Origin: CAIYPG01 sp903864555 | GTDB lineage: Bacteria > Pseudomonadota > Gammaproteobacteria > Burkholderiales > SG8-39 | NCBI GenBank assembly: GCA_947474715.1 | Contig: CANJJT010000010.1 | Span: 1 to 64,000, forward strand | Direction: 5' to 3' | DNA length: 64,000 nucleotides | In this document: one piece after another, positions 9,097 through 17,290 of the stretch | Position numbering within the stretch: the first letter of the stretch is position 1 | Layout: every line of letters starts with the position of its first letter | The notes under the pieces: model-generated | Seen by the model: the letters and a program-made list of their open reading frames with translations, nothing else | Told to the model about the DNA's origin: nothing | The model's database searches: none | Translations under genes and position numbers: made by a program

Positions 9097-9948
9097 CTAC
9101 AGCTTTTCCGGCAGTTCCAGCGCAGTCCATTCCATGTAACGCTGGGGATTGCCGCGGATATCCAGAAAGGCCGGCAGCGCAGCTTCCTTGTTGGCCACGG
9201 CCACGCTCAGGGTATAAGCCGGCCCAGCCTCCCAGTCCTTCGGCAGCACGTCACGGAATTTCTCCTGGAAACGATCCATGCCGAGCTGCCATTCGGCGTT
9301 CTTGTCCCCATGCGACTGATGGAACAGCAGGATCCAGCGGCTCACCCCCACCTTCAGTCCGGCCAGATGGGCACGGAAGGCAAAGTCCGCGTCATACAGG
9401 TGAAATCCGTCGAACTGTTCCTGGTCAAAACGGACCTGCTCGGCCGCCTCGCGCCGCGCCGCGATGAACAGGCCGTCCAGGCCCTGTATCTGTGGCATCG
9501 GCTTGTCATGGAAATCGAACATGTAGAGCGTGTAGCTGTCCTTGTCCTCGTCTTTCTGCAGCACCTGGCCAAACAGCAGCGGCTGCCCGGCCGTCCCCCA
9601 GTAACCATCGACCATGCGCGAAGTACCCGCCACCCCGAAGACGTCGTATTGCTCGAAATCGGCCAGCAGGCGCTGGCCGAAATCGGCCTGCATGATCTCG
9701 ATGTCGTCGTGGCAGAACACCAGCAGCTCGCCGCGGCTCATCTCGATGCCCCGGTTATAGGCCGCCGTCAGCGACTTTGCGTTGCGCGCGCGCACCACCT
9801 CATACGTAATGCCGGTGACGCAGCGCGCGATGTTGCCGCAGAGGGCATCGAAGCGCTCGTCGTTGATGCTGCAGATGATGAAGGACAGGCGGGGACGTTC
9901 CACCTTCGCCTGCCTGCCCGTCAACTGCCTGAACAGATTCCCCAGCAC
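9097..9948 (-). CDS. Family 2 glycosyltransferase-like protein, copy 1
   Basis: 283 residues with a GT-A-like fold. The start is GTG with a GGGAGG site upstream. Motifs: LSFIICSINDERFDAL (N-terminal nucleotide-binding strand), AYNRGIEMSRGELLVF, then FCHDDIEIMQ, a DxD-like metal site. A second acidic patch is HLYDADFAFRAHLAG, followed by FHQSHGDKN. No membrane segment, so a cytosolic enzyme acting on surface glycans is inferred. A close paralogue lies at 11135-11998, separated by a TctC gene. The acceptor is unknown. Confidence 0.75.
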   Translation of the reverse strand: MLGNLFRQLTGRQAKVERPRLSFIICSINDERFDALCGNIARCVTGITYEVVRARNAKSLTAAYNRGIEMSRGELLVFCHDDIEIMQADFGQRLLADFEQYDVFGVAGTSRMVDGYWGTAGQPLLFGQVLQKDEDKDSYTLYMFDFHDKPMPQIQGLDGLFIAARREAAEQVRFDQEQFDGFHLYDADFAFRAHLAGLKVGVSRWILLFHQSHGDKNAEWQLGMDRFQEKFRDVLPKDWEAGPAYTLSVAVANKEAALPAFLDIRGNPQRYMEWTALELPEKL

Positions 9949-9987
9949 TACGCCCCTCCCGGCGATGGGCTTGCAGCGGACGGCATG

Positions 9988-10950
9988 CTATTCCTTGAAG
10001 CCGATGGCCTTGATGATGGGCCCCCACTTGCCCTGCTCGGCGAGCACGAACTTGCGGAATTCCTCGGGGCTGGAAGGAATCGGCACGGCAGAGACCTTGG
10101 CAAAGCTCTCGGCAACCGATGCCTGCTTGAGCGTCGCCACGGCCGCACCATGGATGCGCTGCTGGATCGCCTGCGGTATTGCAGCGGCGCCCACCAGTCC
10201 GTACCAGTTGTCAGAGTTCACTTTGGGCAGGCCCAGCTCGGCCGTGCTCGGCACATCCGGCAGGGCCGATGCGCGTGAACCGCTGGTCACGACGATGGAC
10301 CTGATCTTGCCGGCACGGATGTGGGCCAGCACCACCGGCACGTCCAGCACCACCAGTTGCACCTGGTTGCCCAGCAGGTCGGTCACCGCCGGCGCCGCGC
10401 CCTTGTAGGGCACATGCACCATGTCCACGCCGGCTTCGAACTTGAGCAGCTCGCCGGCCAGGTGGGTGATGGTGCCGCCGCCGGCCGAACCAAAGCTCAC
10501 CTTGCCCGGATTGGCCTTCAGGTAGGCAATCAGTTCCTTGAGGTTGTTGGCCGGCACCGAGGGATGCACGGCCAGCACCTCAGGCACCTTCACCACGGTG
10601 GTGATGAGGGCCAGATCCTTCAACGGGTCATAGGGCATCTGGCTTTGCGCAAAGGGCGCAATGGCCACCGCCGAACCGCTGTTGAGTGCCAGTGTGTAGC
10701 CATCCGGTGACGCCTTGGCCGCCTGGTCCACCCCCAGGGTGCCGCCTACGCCACCCTTGTTCTCGATCAGCACCGGCTGCTTGAGCAGGTTGTTCATGCC
10801 CTGGCCGAGCTCGCGCGCAAACAGGTCGGCGGGACCGCCGGCCGGGAAAGGCACGATGAGTTTGATCGGCTTGACCGGATAGGTCTGCGCCTGTGCTGCA
10901 CCAGCCAGTAGCAGGCCGGCGGCAATGACTGCCGTGCTGAAACGTTTCAT
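9988..10950 (-). CDS. Bug/TctC-family periplasmic solute-binding protein
   Basis: 320-residue orphan receptor of the tripartite tricarboxylate transporter type. Signal peptide about 1-21 ending AQA. The ligand-binding signature is YPVKPIKLIVPFPAGGPADL, then GGVGGTLGVDQAAKASPDGY and VHVPYKGAAPAVTDLLG. The start has a GAGGAGGAATCC site. No TctA/TctB membrane genes are nearby. It lies between two glycosyltransferase paralogues, all on the minus strand, 39 bases ahead of the downstream glycosyltransferase. Ligands of the family are usually small carboxylates; this one cannot be predicted. Confidence 0.9.
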   Translation of the reverse strand: MKRFSTAVIAAGLLLAGAAQAQTYPVKPIKLIVPFPAGGPADLFARELGQGMNNLLKQPVLIENKGGVGGTLGVDQAAKASPDGYTLALNSGSAVAIAPFAQSQMPYDPLKDLALITTVVKVPEVLAVHPSVPANNLKELIAYLKANPGKVSFGSAGGGTITHLAGELLKFEAGVDMVHVPYKGAAPAVTDLLGNQVQLVVLDVPVVLAHIRAGKIRSIVVTSGSRASALPDVPSTAELGLPKVNSDNWYGLVGAAAIPQAIQQRIHGAAVATLKQASVAESFAKVSAVPIPSSPEEFRKFVLAEQGKWGPIIKAIGFKE

Positions 10951-11047
10951 GGATTCCTCCTCAGGAACACTGCATAGGCGTCATGCACCGCCAGGGCGGC
11001 GCTGAGCGGATGGAACAGACTGGCGTGATTCAAGAGTGCCTGACAAT

Positions 11048-11069
11048 GCGAGGGGACACATCCCCTCGC
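11048..11069. other. 9-bp perfect inverted repeat upstream of tctC
   Basis: GCGAGGGGA-CACA-TCCCCTCGC, nine paired bases with a four-base loop, 98 bases upstream of the TctC start and downstream of the second glycosyltransferase (both minus strand). No T tract follows on either strand, so it is a weak terminator; it could be an operator or an mRNA 3' structure for the upstream glycosyltransferase. Confidence 0.5.
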
Positions 11070-11134
11070 GCTCGCCTAAGAAGCAAGATTAGCACGCGAG
11101 GCACAGGCGACCGGACTGCCTGGCCAGTGCCGGA

Positions 11135-11998
11135 TCAGCGAAAAACCACTTCACCGCGCAGCACGCCCTCGAAGGCTGCCAGGCCCTGGGACTTGTCCGC
11201 GACGCGGACCTGAAAAACCTTTGGCGGCCCCGCCTCGGCACTGCCGTGCGCTGTCAGCTGCGCGGCGAACTTCTCCTCGAAGCGCAGTGCATGACGGCGC
11301 CAGGCCTCGCCCTTGTCGCCATGCGACTGGTGGTAGATAAGCAGGTCATGGCAGATACCCACCCGCAAACCTTTCAGAAAAGCGCGGTAGGAGAAATCCA
11401 GGTCGTACAGGTGGAATGCGTCGAACACGGTTTCATCGAAGCGCAGGGCTTCGGCCACATCGCGCCGCGCCGCGATGAACAGGCCGTCGATGGCCTGCAC
11501 CGACACAGCCGGAACCCCAGCGCCGTGCTGACAGAACACGTTCAGCACATAGCCACCACCATCGCCATCGCGCCCGGCCGGCTGCAGCACCTGGCCGTGG
11601 ATCGAGGGCGTGCCGGCGCTGATCCAGTGGCTGTCCTTGAGGCAGGTGGTACCCGCCACGCCCAGCACATCGCTGACTGTGAAATGCGCCTGCAGGCGCG
11701 CCCCGACATCGGCCTGCAGGAACTCGATGTCGTCGTGGCAGAAGATGACGAACTGGCCGCGGCTCTGCGCCAACCCGCGGTTGTAGCCCTCCGCGAGGGA
11801 ACGGGCGTCCGGGATGCGGATGAGTTCCCAGCGCTCGCCTTGCATGCAGGCCTGCAGATTGGCGCTGACGCGCGCAAACCGCGCATCGTCGACGCTGCAG
11901 ATCACAAAGGAAAACCGCAGCTTCTGTGGCGTCCGCGCCCCTGATGGGGATTGTTTTCCCTGCAACAGACCGCGCAGCATTGCGAGCAGCACCGGCAT
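11135..11998 (-). CDS. Family 2 glycosyltransferase-like protein, copy 2
   Basis: 287-residue paralogue of the protein at 9097-9948. Start ATG with a GGGAGA site. Shared features in order: FVICSVDDARFARV, EGYNRGLAQSRGQFVIF, the acidic motif FCHDDIEFLQ, LFIAARRDVAEALRF, HLYDLDFSYRAFLKG and YHQSHGDKG. The N-terminal 25 residues are variable and basic. It is first in the minus-strand set glycosyltransferase, tctC, glycosyltransferase. Donor and acceptor are not identifiable from sequence. Confidence 0.75.
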   Translation of the reverse strand: MPVLLAMLRGLLQGKQSPSGARTPQKLRFSFVICSVDDARFARVSANLQACMQGERWELIRIPDARSLAEGYNRGLAQSRGQFVIFCHDDIEFLQADVGARLQAHFTVSDVLGVAGTTCLKDSHWISAGTPSIHGQVLQPAGRDGDGGGYVLNVFCQHGAGVPAVSVQAIDGLFIAARRDVAEALRFDETVFDAFHLYDLDFSYRAFLKGLRVGICHDLLIYHQSHGDKGEAWRRHALRFEEKFAAQLTAHGSAEAGPPKVFQVRVADKSQGLAAFEGVLRGEVVFR

Positions 11999-12348
11999 TC
12001 TCCCGACTGACCAAACTGCGCGGGAGTATAAGCGGGCGCTACGGGCAGCCAGCCAGCAGTGGCGGGTGCGGCGCTTTCCGCGCCGAATGAATCAGCGCCG
12101 AGGGATCAGGGCAGGCGCGATGCCGGTACCGCCGCGCCGCCGGTACGAGCACCCGCGCCAGCATCCGTACGTGCGCGCAGGTCGATCACGCATTGTTCAC
12201 CCGGCGAACATTCCGGAAATCCGCCGAAGAATCGGGCAGAAGCTGGCGAAACATGGCTTGCTCGTGACAGGAAATGGCAGCCGGATGATGGGTGCATTCC
12301 CCCTCTGTGGATGCCCCGGCCGGAGCCGGGAAAGCAGCACCCCGCTGC
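11999..12348. other. Intergenic region upstream of dacA, no gene seen
   Basis: 350 bases between the divergent glycosyltransferase and dacA. No convincing reading frame or RNA gene. It is GC-rich with several short inverted repeats (for example GGCGC/GCGCC around 12070-12105) but no clear terminator. The 3' edge leads into the dacA promoter. Confidence 0.4.
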
Positions 12349-12354
12349 TATAAT
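12347..12354 (+). promoter_or_regulatory. Extended -10 promoter for dacA
   Basis: TGCTATAAT around 12346-12354 is a perfect -10 hexamer (TATAAT at 12349-12354) with the TGn extension. The -35 region 17 bases upstream is poor, as expected for an extended -10 promoter. The predicted start point near 12361 leaves about 20 bases before the ATG at 12382. Confidence 0.6.
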
Positions 12355-12381
12355 CACGCTTCATTTCCGATTGATTTTTCA

Positions 12382-13614
12382 ATGACAAGTTCACTCGCGA
12401 TGCCCCGTCTGCGCGCTGCTGAATACAAGCTCCGGAACGCCCCTGTTCGTTCCCGTCCGATTCGCTCCAGCCTGCACCGATTGCTGCGCGGCGCCCTGAT
12501 TGCCGGCCTGTGCGTGCTGGCCCCACTGATGCCGGCACGCGCCGTCGAAGCGCCGGCACCGCCCCCCATCGCCGCCCGATCCTGGCTGCTGCTGGACCCG
12601 GCCTCGGGACAGATGCTGGCCAGCCAGTCGCCTGATGAACGCCTCGAGCCCGCCTCGCTCACCAAGCTGATGACCGCCTATGTGGTGTTCGTGGCGCTGC
12701 GCGACAAGAAGATCCGCCTCGACCAGGCGGTGAACGTGTCGCCGAAAGCCTGGAAGACCGGCGGCTCGCGCATGTTCATCGACCCGAAGAAACCGGTGAT
12801 CGTGGAAGACCTGATCCGCGGCATGATCGTGCAATCAGGCAACGATGCCTGCGTGGCGCTGGCCGAGGCGGTGGCAGGCTCCGAGGAAGTTTTCGTCGAA
12901 CTGATGAACCGCGAGGCGGCACGCCTGGGCATGAAGGGCACCAGCTTCATGAACTCCACCGGGCTGCCCGACCCCAAGCACTACACCACTGCACGCGATC
13001 TGGGCATGCTCGCCACGGCGCTGATCCGGGACTTCCCGCAGGAATACAAGTACTACTCGCAGCGCGAGTTCCGCTACAACAACATCACCCAGCCCAACCG
13101 CAACCGCCTGCTGTTCCTCGACCCCAACGTCGATGGCGTGAAAACCGGCCACACCGACAATGCCGGCTACTGCCTGATCGCCTCGGCCGTGCGCGGACCG
13201 CGCCGCCTGATCAGCGTGCTGCTGGGTGCAAGTTCCGACAGCCTGCGTGCGCAGGAAAGCCAGAAACTGCTCAACTACGGCTTCCAGCTCTTCGACAGCG
13301 TGCGCGTGTATGCCAAGGGAACATCAGTGAGCACGCTCAAGGTGTTCAAAGGCAGCGAGCGCCAGCTGAACGTGGGCGTGCCCGAAGACCTCGTCGTCTC
13401 CGTGCCCAAGGGCGCCGGCGACAAGGTCAAGGCCGAGTTCCTCGCCAAGGAACCGCTGATCGCCCCCATCGCCGCCGGCCAGAACGTCGGCTCCATCCGC
13501 GTGGTGCTCGATGGCCGGCAGATCGGCGAATATCCGGTGGTGGCGCTCAACGCGATCCCCGTGGCGGGCATCATCGGGCGCACCGTGGACACCATCCGCA
13601 TGTGGTTTGATTGA
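12382..13614 (+). CDS. dacA: D-alanyl-D-alanine carboxypeptidase (PBP5/6 type)
   Basis: Low-molecular-mass PBP that removes the terminal D-Ala from peptidoglycan stem peptides. 410 residues from the ATG at 12382; ATG 12400 is an alternative. A signal peptide (hydrophobic stretch GALIAGLCVLAPL, cleavage near ARA) follows a basic n-region. Catalytic motifs: SLTK (in PASLTKLMTAY), SGN (in VQSGNDACVAL), KTG (in VKTGHTDNAG). The C-terminal domain and the amphipathic end GRTVDTIRMWFD fit membrane anchoring of PBP5. It is followed by an aminotransferase that could supply D-amino acids. Confidence 0.95.
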   Translation: MTSSLAMPRLRAAEYKLRNAPVRSRPIRSSLHRLLRGALIAGLCVLAPLMPARAVEAPAPPPIAARSWLLLDPASGQMLASQSPDERLEPASLTKLMTAYVVFVALRDKKIRLDQAVNVSPKAWKTGGSRMFIDPKKPVIVEDLIRGMIVQSGNDACVALAEAVAGSEEVFVELMNREAARLGMKGTSFMNSTGLPDPKHYTTARDLGMLATALIRDFPQEYKYYSQREFRYNNITQPNRNRLLFLDPNVDGVKTGHTDNAGYCLIASAVRGPRRLISVLLGASSDSLRAQESQKLLNYGFQLFDSVRVYAKGTSVSTLKVFKGSERQLNVGVPEDLVVSVPKGAGDKVKAEFLAKEPLIAPIAAGQNVGSIRVVLDGRQIGEYPVVALNAIPVAGIIGRTVDTIRMWFD

Positions 13615-13645
13615 ACCGGGCCACGGCTTCCCGGCCAGACCCAAC

Positions 13646-13664
13646 GGATATTATGATCATATCC
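13646..13664. promoter_or_regulatory. Inverted repeat upstream of the aminotransferase, possible operator
   Basis: GGATAT-TATGATC-ATATCC, an AT-rich dyad in a GC-rich neighbourhood, 41 bases before the short ORF and about 100 bases before the aminotransferase gene. Function not known; a regulator-binding site is inferred only from symmetry and position. Confidence 0.35.
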
Positions 13665-13704
13665 AGACGCCCATTATCATGCTCATTGAATGAATGGAGG
13701 CATT

Positions 13705-13767
13705 GTGATCAAAGCACTCACCAATGACCAGGTCCCCGATCCGTTCCTGCCAGGCGCTGTGAGATGA
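13705..13767 (+). CDS. 20-codon leader-like ORF coupled to the aminotransferase gene
   Basis: GTG start preceded by ATGGAGG at proper spacing; encodes VIKALTNDQVPDPFLPGAVR and stops with TGA at 13765-13767. That stop overlaps the ATG of the next gene (ATGA, 13764-13767), the classic arrangement for translational coupling. It contains no run of one amino acid, so amino-acid attenuation is not evident. It could be a regulatory leader peptide or the remnant of a longer gene. Confidence 0.5.
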   Translation: MIKALTNDQVPDPFLPGAVR

Positions 13768-14654
13768 GCCAGCCTGCCACACAGAAGACGGTGTACCTGA
13801 ATGGCGAGTACCTGCCACTGGAAGAGGCGCGCATCCCGGTGCTGGACCGTGGCTTCATCTTCGGCGACGGCATCTACGAATTTATCCCGGTCTTCGGGCG
13901 CATCCCCTTTCGCATGCACGAGCACTACCAGCGCCTGGAGCGCTCGCTCGCTGCAGTGCGCATCCCCAATCCCTTCGACGAAGCCGGATTTGCCGCCATC
14001 GTGGCGAGGCTGATGGACAGCCATCCCTGGGAGAACCAGGGCATCTACGTGCACATCACCCGCGGCGTGGCGCCGCGCGACCACAGCTTTCCGAAGGACA
14101 TCCGGCCTACCGTCTTCATCATGGCCAATCCACTCGCGCTGCCCACGCCGGCCCAGATCAGTGAAGGCCTGTCAGTCTCGGTGCGCGAGGACATCCGCTG
14201 GCTGCTCTGCGACATCAAGGCGATTTCCCTGCTCGGCCACTGCATGCTGCGCACCGAAGCCACCGATGAGGGCAATGCCGAGGTGGTGCTCACTCGCAAC
14301 GGCTTCCTCACCGAGGCCTCCTCCAGCAACGTGCTGGTGGTCAAGGATGGCACGGTGCTATGCCCGCCCAAGAATCACCTCATCCTCCCGGGCATCACCT
14401 ACGACGTGGTGCTGGAACTGTTGCACGAGCATGGCTTCAAACATGAAGTTCGACCGGTGACGGTGGCCGAACTGCGCAGTGCCGACGAGGTCTGGATCAC
14501 CTCCTCCACCAAGGACGTGCTGGCCATCACGCGCATGGACGGCCAACCCGTAGGCTCAGGCAGGCCCGGACCGCTACTCCAGCGCATCCGGCCGCTGTTC
14601 ACCGCGCTCAAGGCAAGACTGGCCGCGACCGGAGGCTTGCCGGCCCGCGCCTGA
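13764..14654 (+). CDS. dat: Class IV aminotransferase, D-amino-acid aminotransferase type
   Basis: PLP enzyme of fold type IV. 296 residues. The N-terminal motif DRGFIFGDGIYEFIPVF matches D-amino-acid transaminases. The PLP lysine lies in CDIKAISLLGHCML (about residue 151). The cofactor phosphate region is EATDEGNAEVVL and EASSSNVLVVKDG. Interconverts D-amino acids (for example D-Ala and D-Glu) with 2-oxo acids; a branched-chain or aminodeoxychorismate lyase activity is the alternative within the fold. It lies between dacA and ybeD, consistent with wall precursor metabolism. Confidence 0.85.
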   Translation: MSQPATQKTVYLNGEYLPLEEARIPVLDRGFIFGDGIYEFIPVFGRIPFRMHEHYQRLERSLAAVRIPNPFDEAGFAAIVARLMDSHPWENQGIYVHITRGVAPRDHSFPKDIRPTVFIMANPLALPTPAQISEGLSVSVREDIRWLLCDIKAISLLGHCMLRTEATDEGNAEVVLTRNGFLTEASSSNVLVVKDGTVLCPPKNHLILPGITYDVVLELLHEHGFKHEVRPVTVAELRSADEVWITSSTKDVLAITRMDGQPVGSGRPGPLLQRIRPLFTALKARLAATGGLPARA

Positions 14655-14718
14655 AGGTCGGGTTCGGCAGCAAACTTTCAACCATTGACGCCCCACAGAC
14701 AATACAAGGCAAGCGGCC

Positions 14719-15024
14719 ATGTCCGACACCCCCACATCCGATGACGGCGCCCCGCCCGGGGAACTGAAAACCACGCTGCTCGAATTCCCCTGCGACTTCC
14801 CCATCAAGATCATGGGCAAGACCCAGCCCGGCTTCGCCCAGACCATCCTCGATGTGGTGCGGCGCCACGCGCCGGATTTCGACCCGGCCACGGTGGAAAT
14901 GCGCCCCAGCCGCGAAAAGACCTATCTCAGCATCACCGCCACCTTCCAGGCGCAATCGCAGGTACAGATCGACAACCTCTATCGCGAACTGTGCGACCAC
15001 CCCATGGTGTCCATCGTCCTGTAG
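14719..15024 (+). CDS. ybeD: YbeD/DUF493 family protein
   Basis: 101-residue small cytosolic protein with an ACT-like fold. Motifs FPCDFPIKIMGKTQPGF and CDHPMVSIVL are characteristic. The biochemical function of the family is not settled; it is repeatedly found between dacA and lipB, which suggests a link to lipoate metabolism, and the same order is seen here. Confidence 0.9.
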   Translation: MSDTPTSDDGAPPGELKTTLLEFPCDFPIKIMGKTQPGFAQTILDVVRRHAPDFDPATVEMRPSREKTYLSITATFQAQSQVQIDNLYRELCDHPMVSIVL

Positions 15025-15136
15025 TTGCATCAAGTCAGGACAGGCAAGCACACGGCATCAGGCATGCCCCGTCTGTCGCGGGAATCCGTCCGGCCCTGGC
15101 GACGCACAGGCGCTGCGGCCAGACCCCGGGCGTAAA

Positions 15137-15934
15137 ATGAAACTCACCATGGAATTCCCCGCCGTCCCGGCAGTCATACCGGGAACCTCTCTCCCCCCTC
15201 CGGTCAGCGGTGCGGGGTTTGATACTTTCCCCACCCCTGCGGGCGGGGGTGGCCCGGCCTGCCATGTGCGCACGCTCGGGCTGATGGACTACCAGCCCGT
15301 ATGGCAGGCGATGCAGGACTACACCGCAGCGCGAACCGCGCAGACCACGGATGAATTGTGGATCGTCGAGCATCCTGCCGTGTACACCGTGGGACTCGCC
15401 GGACGCGAAGCACATTATCCGAAGACGGCCAGCCGCATTCCGGTGATTCGCATCGACCGCGGCGGGCAGATCACCTATCACGGCCCCGGCCAGGTGGTGG
15501 TGTATGCCCTGGTGGACCTGGTGCGGCGCGCCATCAAGGTGCGCGAGATGGTCTGCCTGCTCGAACAGGCCGCCATCGATGAACTGGCGGCGCACGGCAT
15601 CGGCGGCCTGCGCCGCGCAGGCGCGCCTGGTGTCTATGTCGATGGCGCCAAGATCGCCGCCCTCGGCCTCAAGGTGAAACGCCAGGGCTGCTATCACGGT
15701 ATCAGCCTCAACGTGGACATGGACCTCACGCCCTTCAATGCCATCGACCCCTGCGGCTATCCCGGACTGCCGGTCACCAGCCTCGCGCAACTGGGCGTCA
15801 CCTCGCGCCCCGCTGCCGTGGCGCAATCACTGGCGCGCCGCATCGTCGCGGCGCTGGACAAGGCGCCAACTGCGCAGGCCGGCACAGCCTGTGCCACCAG
15901 TACATCCCCGTCCCACCTTTCCCCTGCGGTGTGA
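15137..15934 (+). CDS. lipB: Octanoyltransferase LipB
   Basis: Transfers octanoyl groups from octanoyl-ACP to lipoyl domains, the first step of lipoate synthesis. 265 residues from ATG 15137. Conserved core: VRIDRG-like IRIDRGGQITYHGPGQ, RAGAPGVYVDGAKIAALGLK (catalytic Lys) and NAIDPCGYPGLPVTS (catalytic Cys). The first ~42 residues are Pro/Gly-rich and unlike the family; no ribosome site precedes 15137 or 15149, and GTG 15266, just before RTLGLMDYQPVW, would give the standard length. The start is therefore uncertain. The gene overlaps the lipA GTG alternative start. Confidence 0.92.
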   Translation: MKLTMEFPAVPAVIPGTSLPPPVSGAGFDTFPTPAGGGGPACHVRTLGLMDYQPVWQAMQDYTAARTAQTTDELWIVEHPAVYTVGLAGREAHYPKTASRIPVIRIDRGGQITYHGPGQVVVYALVDLVRRAIKVREMVCLLEQAAIDELAAHGIGGLRRAGAPGVYVDGAKIAALGLKVKRQGCYHGISLNVDMDLTPFNAIDPCGYPGLPVTSLAQLGVTSRPAAVAQSLARRIVAALDKAPTAQAGTACATSTSPSHLSPAV

Positions 15935-15936
15935 AC

Positions 15937-16932
15937 ATGAAATCCTCAGAACTCGACGCACTCGACCCGGAACAGAAAAAAGCGCTGCAGAAAGGCGCCC
16001 TCAAGACCAACAAGATCCCGATCAAGATCATCCCGGTGGAGCGCCTGCGCAAGCCCGAGTGGATACGCGTCAAGGCGGCCTCGGCCAACTCGCGCTTCCA
16101 CGACATCAAGCGCATCCTGCGCGACAACAAGCTGCACACCGTGTGCGAGGAAGCCTCCTGCCCCAACATCGGCGAATGCTTCGGCAAGGGCACCGCCACC
16201 TTCATGATCATGGGTGACATCTGCACCCGCCGCTGCCCGTTCTGCGACGTCGCTCACGGCAAGCCCAAACCGCTGGATGCCGAGGAACCGCTGCACCTGG
16301 CGCAGACCATCGCCAAGCTCAAGCTCTCCTACGTCGTCATCACCAGCGTCGACCGCGACGACCAGAAGGACGGTGGCGCCGGCCATTTCGTCGAATGCAT
16401 CCGCGCCGTGCGCGAGCATTCACCGTCCACCACCATCGAAGTGCTGGTGCCGGATTTCCGCGGCCGCCTCGACCGAGCCCTGGATGTGCTGCAAGCCGCG
16501 CCGCCCGATGTCATGAACCACAACCTGGAAACCGTGCCACGCCTGTATCGCGCTGCGCGTCCCGGCGGCGACTACGCGCACTCGCTCAAGCTGCTCAAGG
16601 CCTTCAAGGAACGGCACCCCGGTGTGCCCACCAAGTCCGGCCTGATGGTCGGCCTGGGGGAGACGGATGAGGAAATACTCGAAGTCATGCGCGACCTGCG
16701 AGCCCATAACGTCGACATGCTCACCATCGGCCAATACCTGCAGCCCTCCGTACACCACCTGCCGGTGCTGCGCTACGTCGATCCGTCGGTGTTCCGCATG
16801 TGGGAATCCGAAGCGAAGACCATGGGCTTCATGCACGCCGCCGTCGGCGCCATGGTGCGCTCCTCCTACCACGCCGACCAGCAGGCGCATCAGGCCGGCG
16901 TGTCCCCTGTGGGGATGCCTCGCGCAACGTAG
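15937..16932 (+). CDS. lipA: Lipoyl synthase LipA
   Basis: Radical SAM enzyme that inserts two sulfurs into octanoyl-lipoyl domains. 331 residues from ATG 15937; GTG 15931 overlapping the lipB stop would add two residues. The auxiliary cluster motif C-x4-C-x5-C is CEEASCPNIGEC and the radical SAM CxxxCxxC is CTRRCPFC. Further signatures are TSVDRDDQKDGGA and KSGLMVGLGET. The C-terminal RSSYHADQQAH is typical. It ends next to a repeat element. Confidence 0.97.
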   Translation: MKSSELDALDPEQKKALQKGALKTNKIPIKIIPVERLRKPEWIRVKAASANSRFHDIKRILRDNKLHTVCEEASCPNIGECFGKGTATFMIMGDICTRRCPFCDVAHGKPKPLDAEEPLHLAQTIAKLKLSYVVITSVDRDDQKDGGAGHFVECIRAVREHSPSTTIEVLVPDFRGRLDRALDVLQAAPPDVMNHNLETVPRLYRAARPGGDYAHSLKLLKAFKERHPGVPTKSGLMVGLGETDEEILEVMRDLRAHNVDMLTIGQYLQPSVHHLPVLRYVDPSVFRMWESEAKTMGFMHAAVGAMVRSSYHADQQAHQAGVSPVGMPRAT

Positions 16933-17005
16933 GGGGCAAACCTGGCAGGGGTGCGTTATTGCCCCCGTGTGTCCAGTACGCTGCGTCGAATTCCGGGGAA
17001 GCCGC

Positions 17006-17228
17006 GTGTTTACCCCCTTGTCAAAGGGGGCCGACTCGCGCGTCGCGCGAGCGGGGGGATTTTGGCCAACCAGACTCATCCCCGACTTGATCAGATCGTG
17101 CCGGTAATCCCGATCATGCTTGTAGCCTGGCAGGCAGGTCTGACTTTGTGGACCGAGCTGCACGGTCGTTGAAAATCCCCCCGCGCGACTGCGTCGCGTC
17201 GGCCCCCTTTGACAAGGGGGTTAACACC
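17006..17228. repeat. Intergenic palindromic repeat, complete two-armed copy
   Basis: Two inverted arms of about 58 bases bracket about 105 bases. Left arm 17006-17064: constant TTGTCAAAGGGGG hairpin, then variable hairpin CTCGCGC-GTC-GCGCGAG, then CGGGGGGATTTT. Right arm 17171-17228: AAAATCCCCCCG, variable hairpin CGCGAC-TGC-GTCGCG, then the constant hairpin and TTAACACC. The inner start (CCAACCAGACTC...CCCGACTTGATCAG) matches the copy at 49972. Further homology to the degraded copy (GCAAACCTGGCAGGG) begins near 16938. It lies between convergent lipA and the desaturase. No reading frame fits the unit. Confidence 0.9.
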
Positions 17229-17242
17229 CATGAGCCATGCCA

Positions 17243-17271
17243 GAAAAAAAGCCGGGATAAGCCCGGCTTTT
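17243..17271 (-). terminator. Rho-independent terminator of the desaturase gene
   Basis: AGCCGGG-ATAA-GCCCGGCT hairpin (17250-17268). On the minus strand it is followed by TTTTTTT, placing a good terminator 20-45 bases after the desaturase stop. On the plus strand only TTTTCTG follows, so it may also weakly stop transcription from lipA. Confidence 0.8.
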
Positions 17272-17290
17272 CTGCTGTAACACCGACCCA

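Noticed and set aside
17006..17228. Repeat pair considered as an insertion sequence or MITE with terminal inverted repeats
   Set aside because: No transposase frame and no clear target-site duplication could be seen; called a palindromic repeat only, though a MITE origin remains possible.
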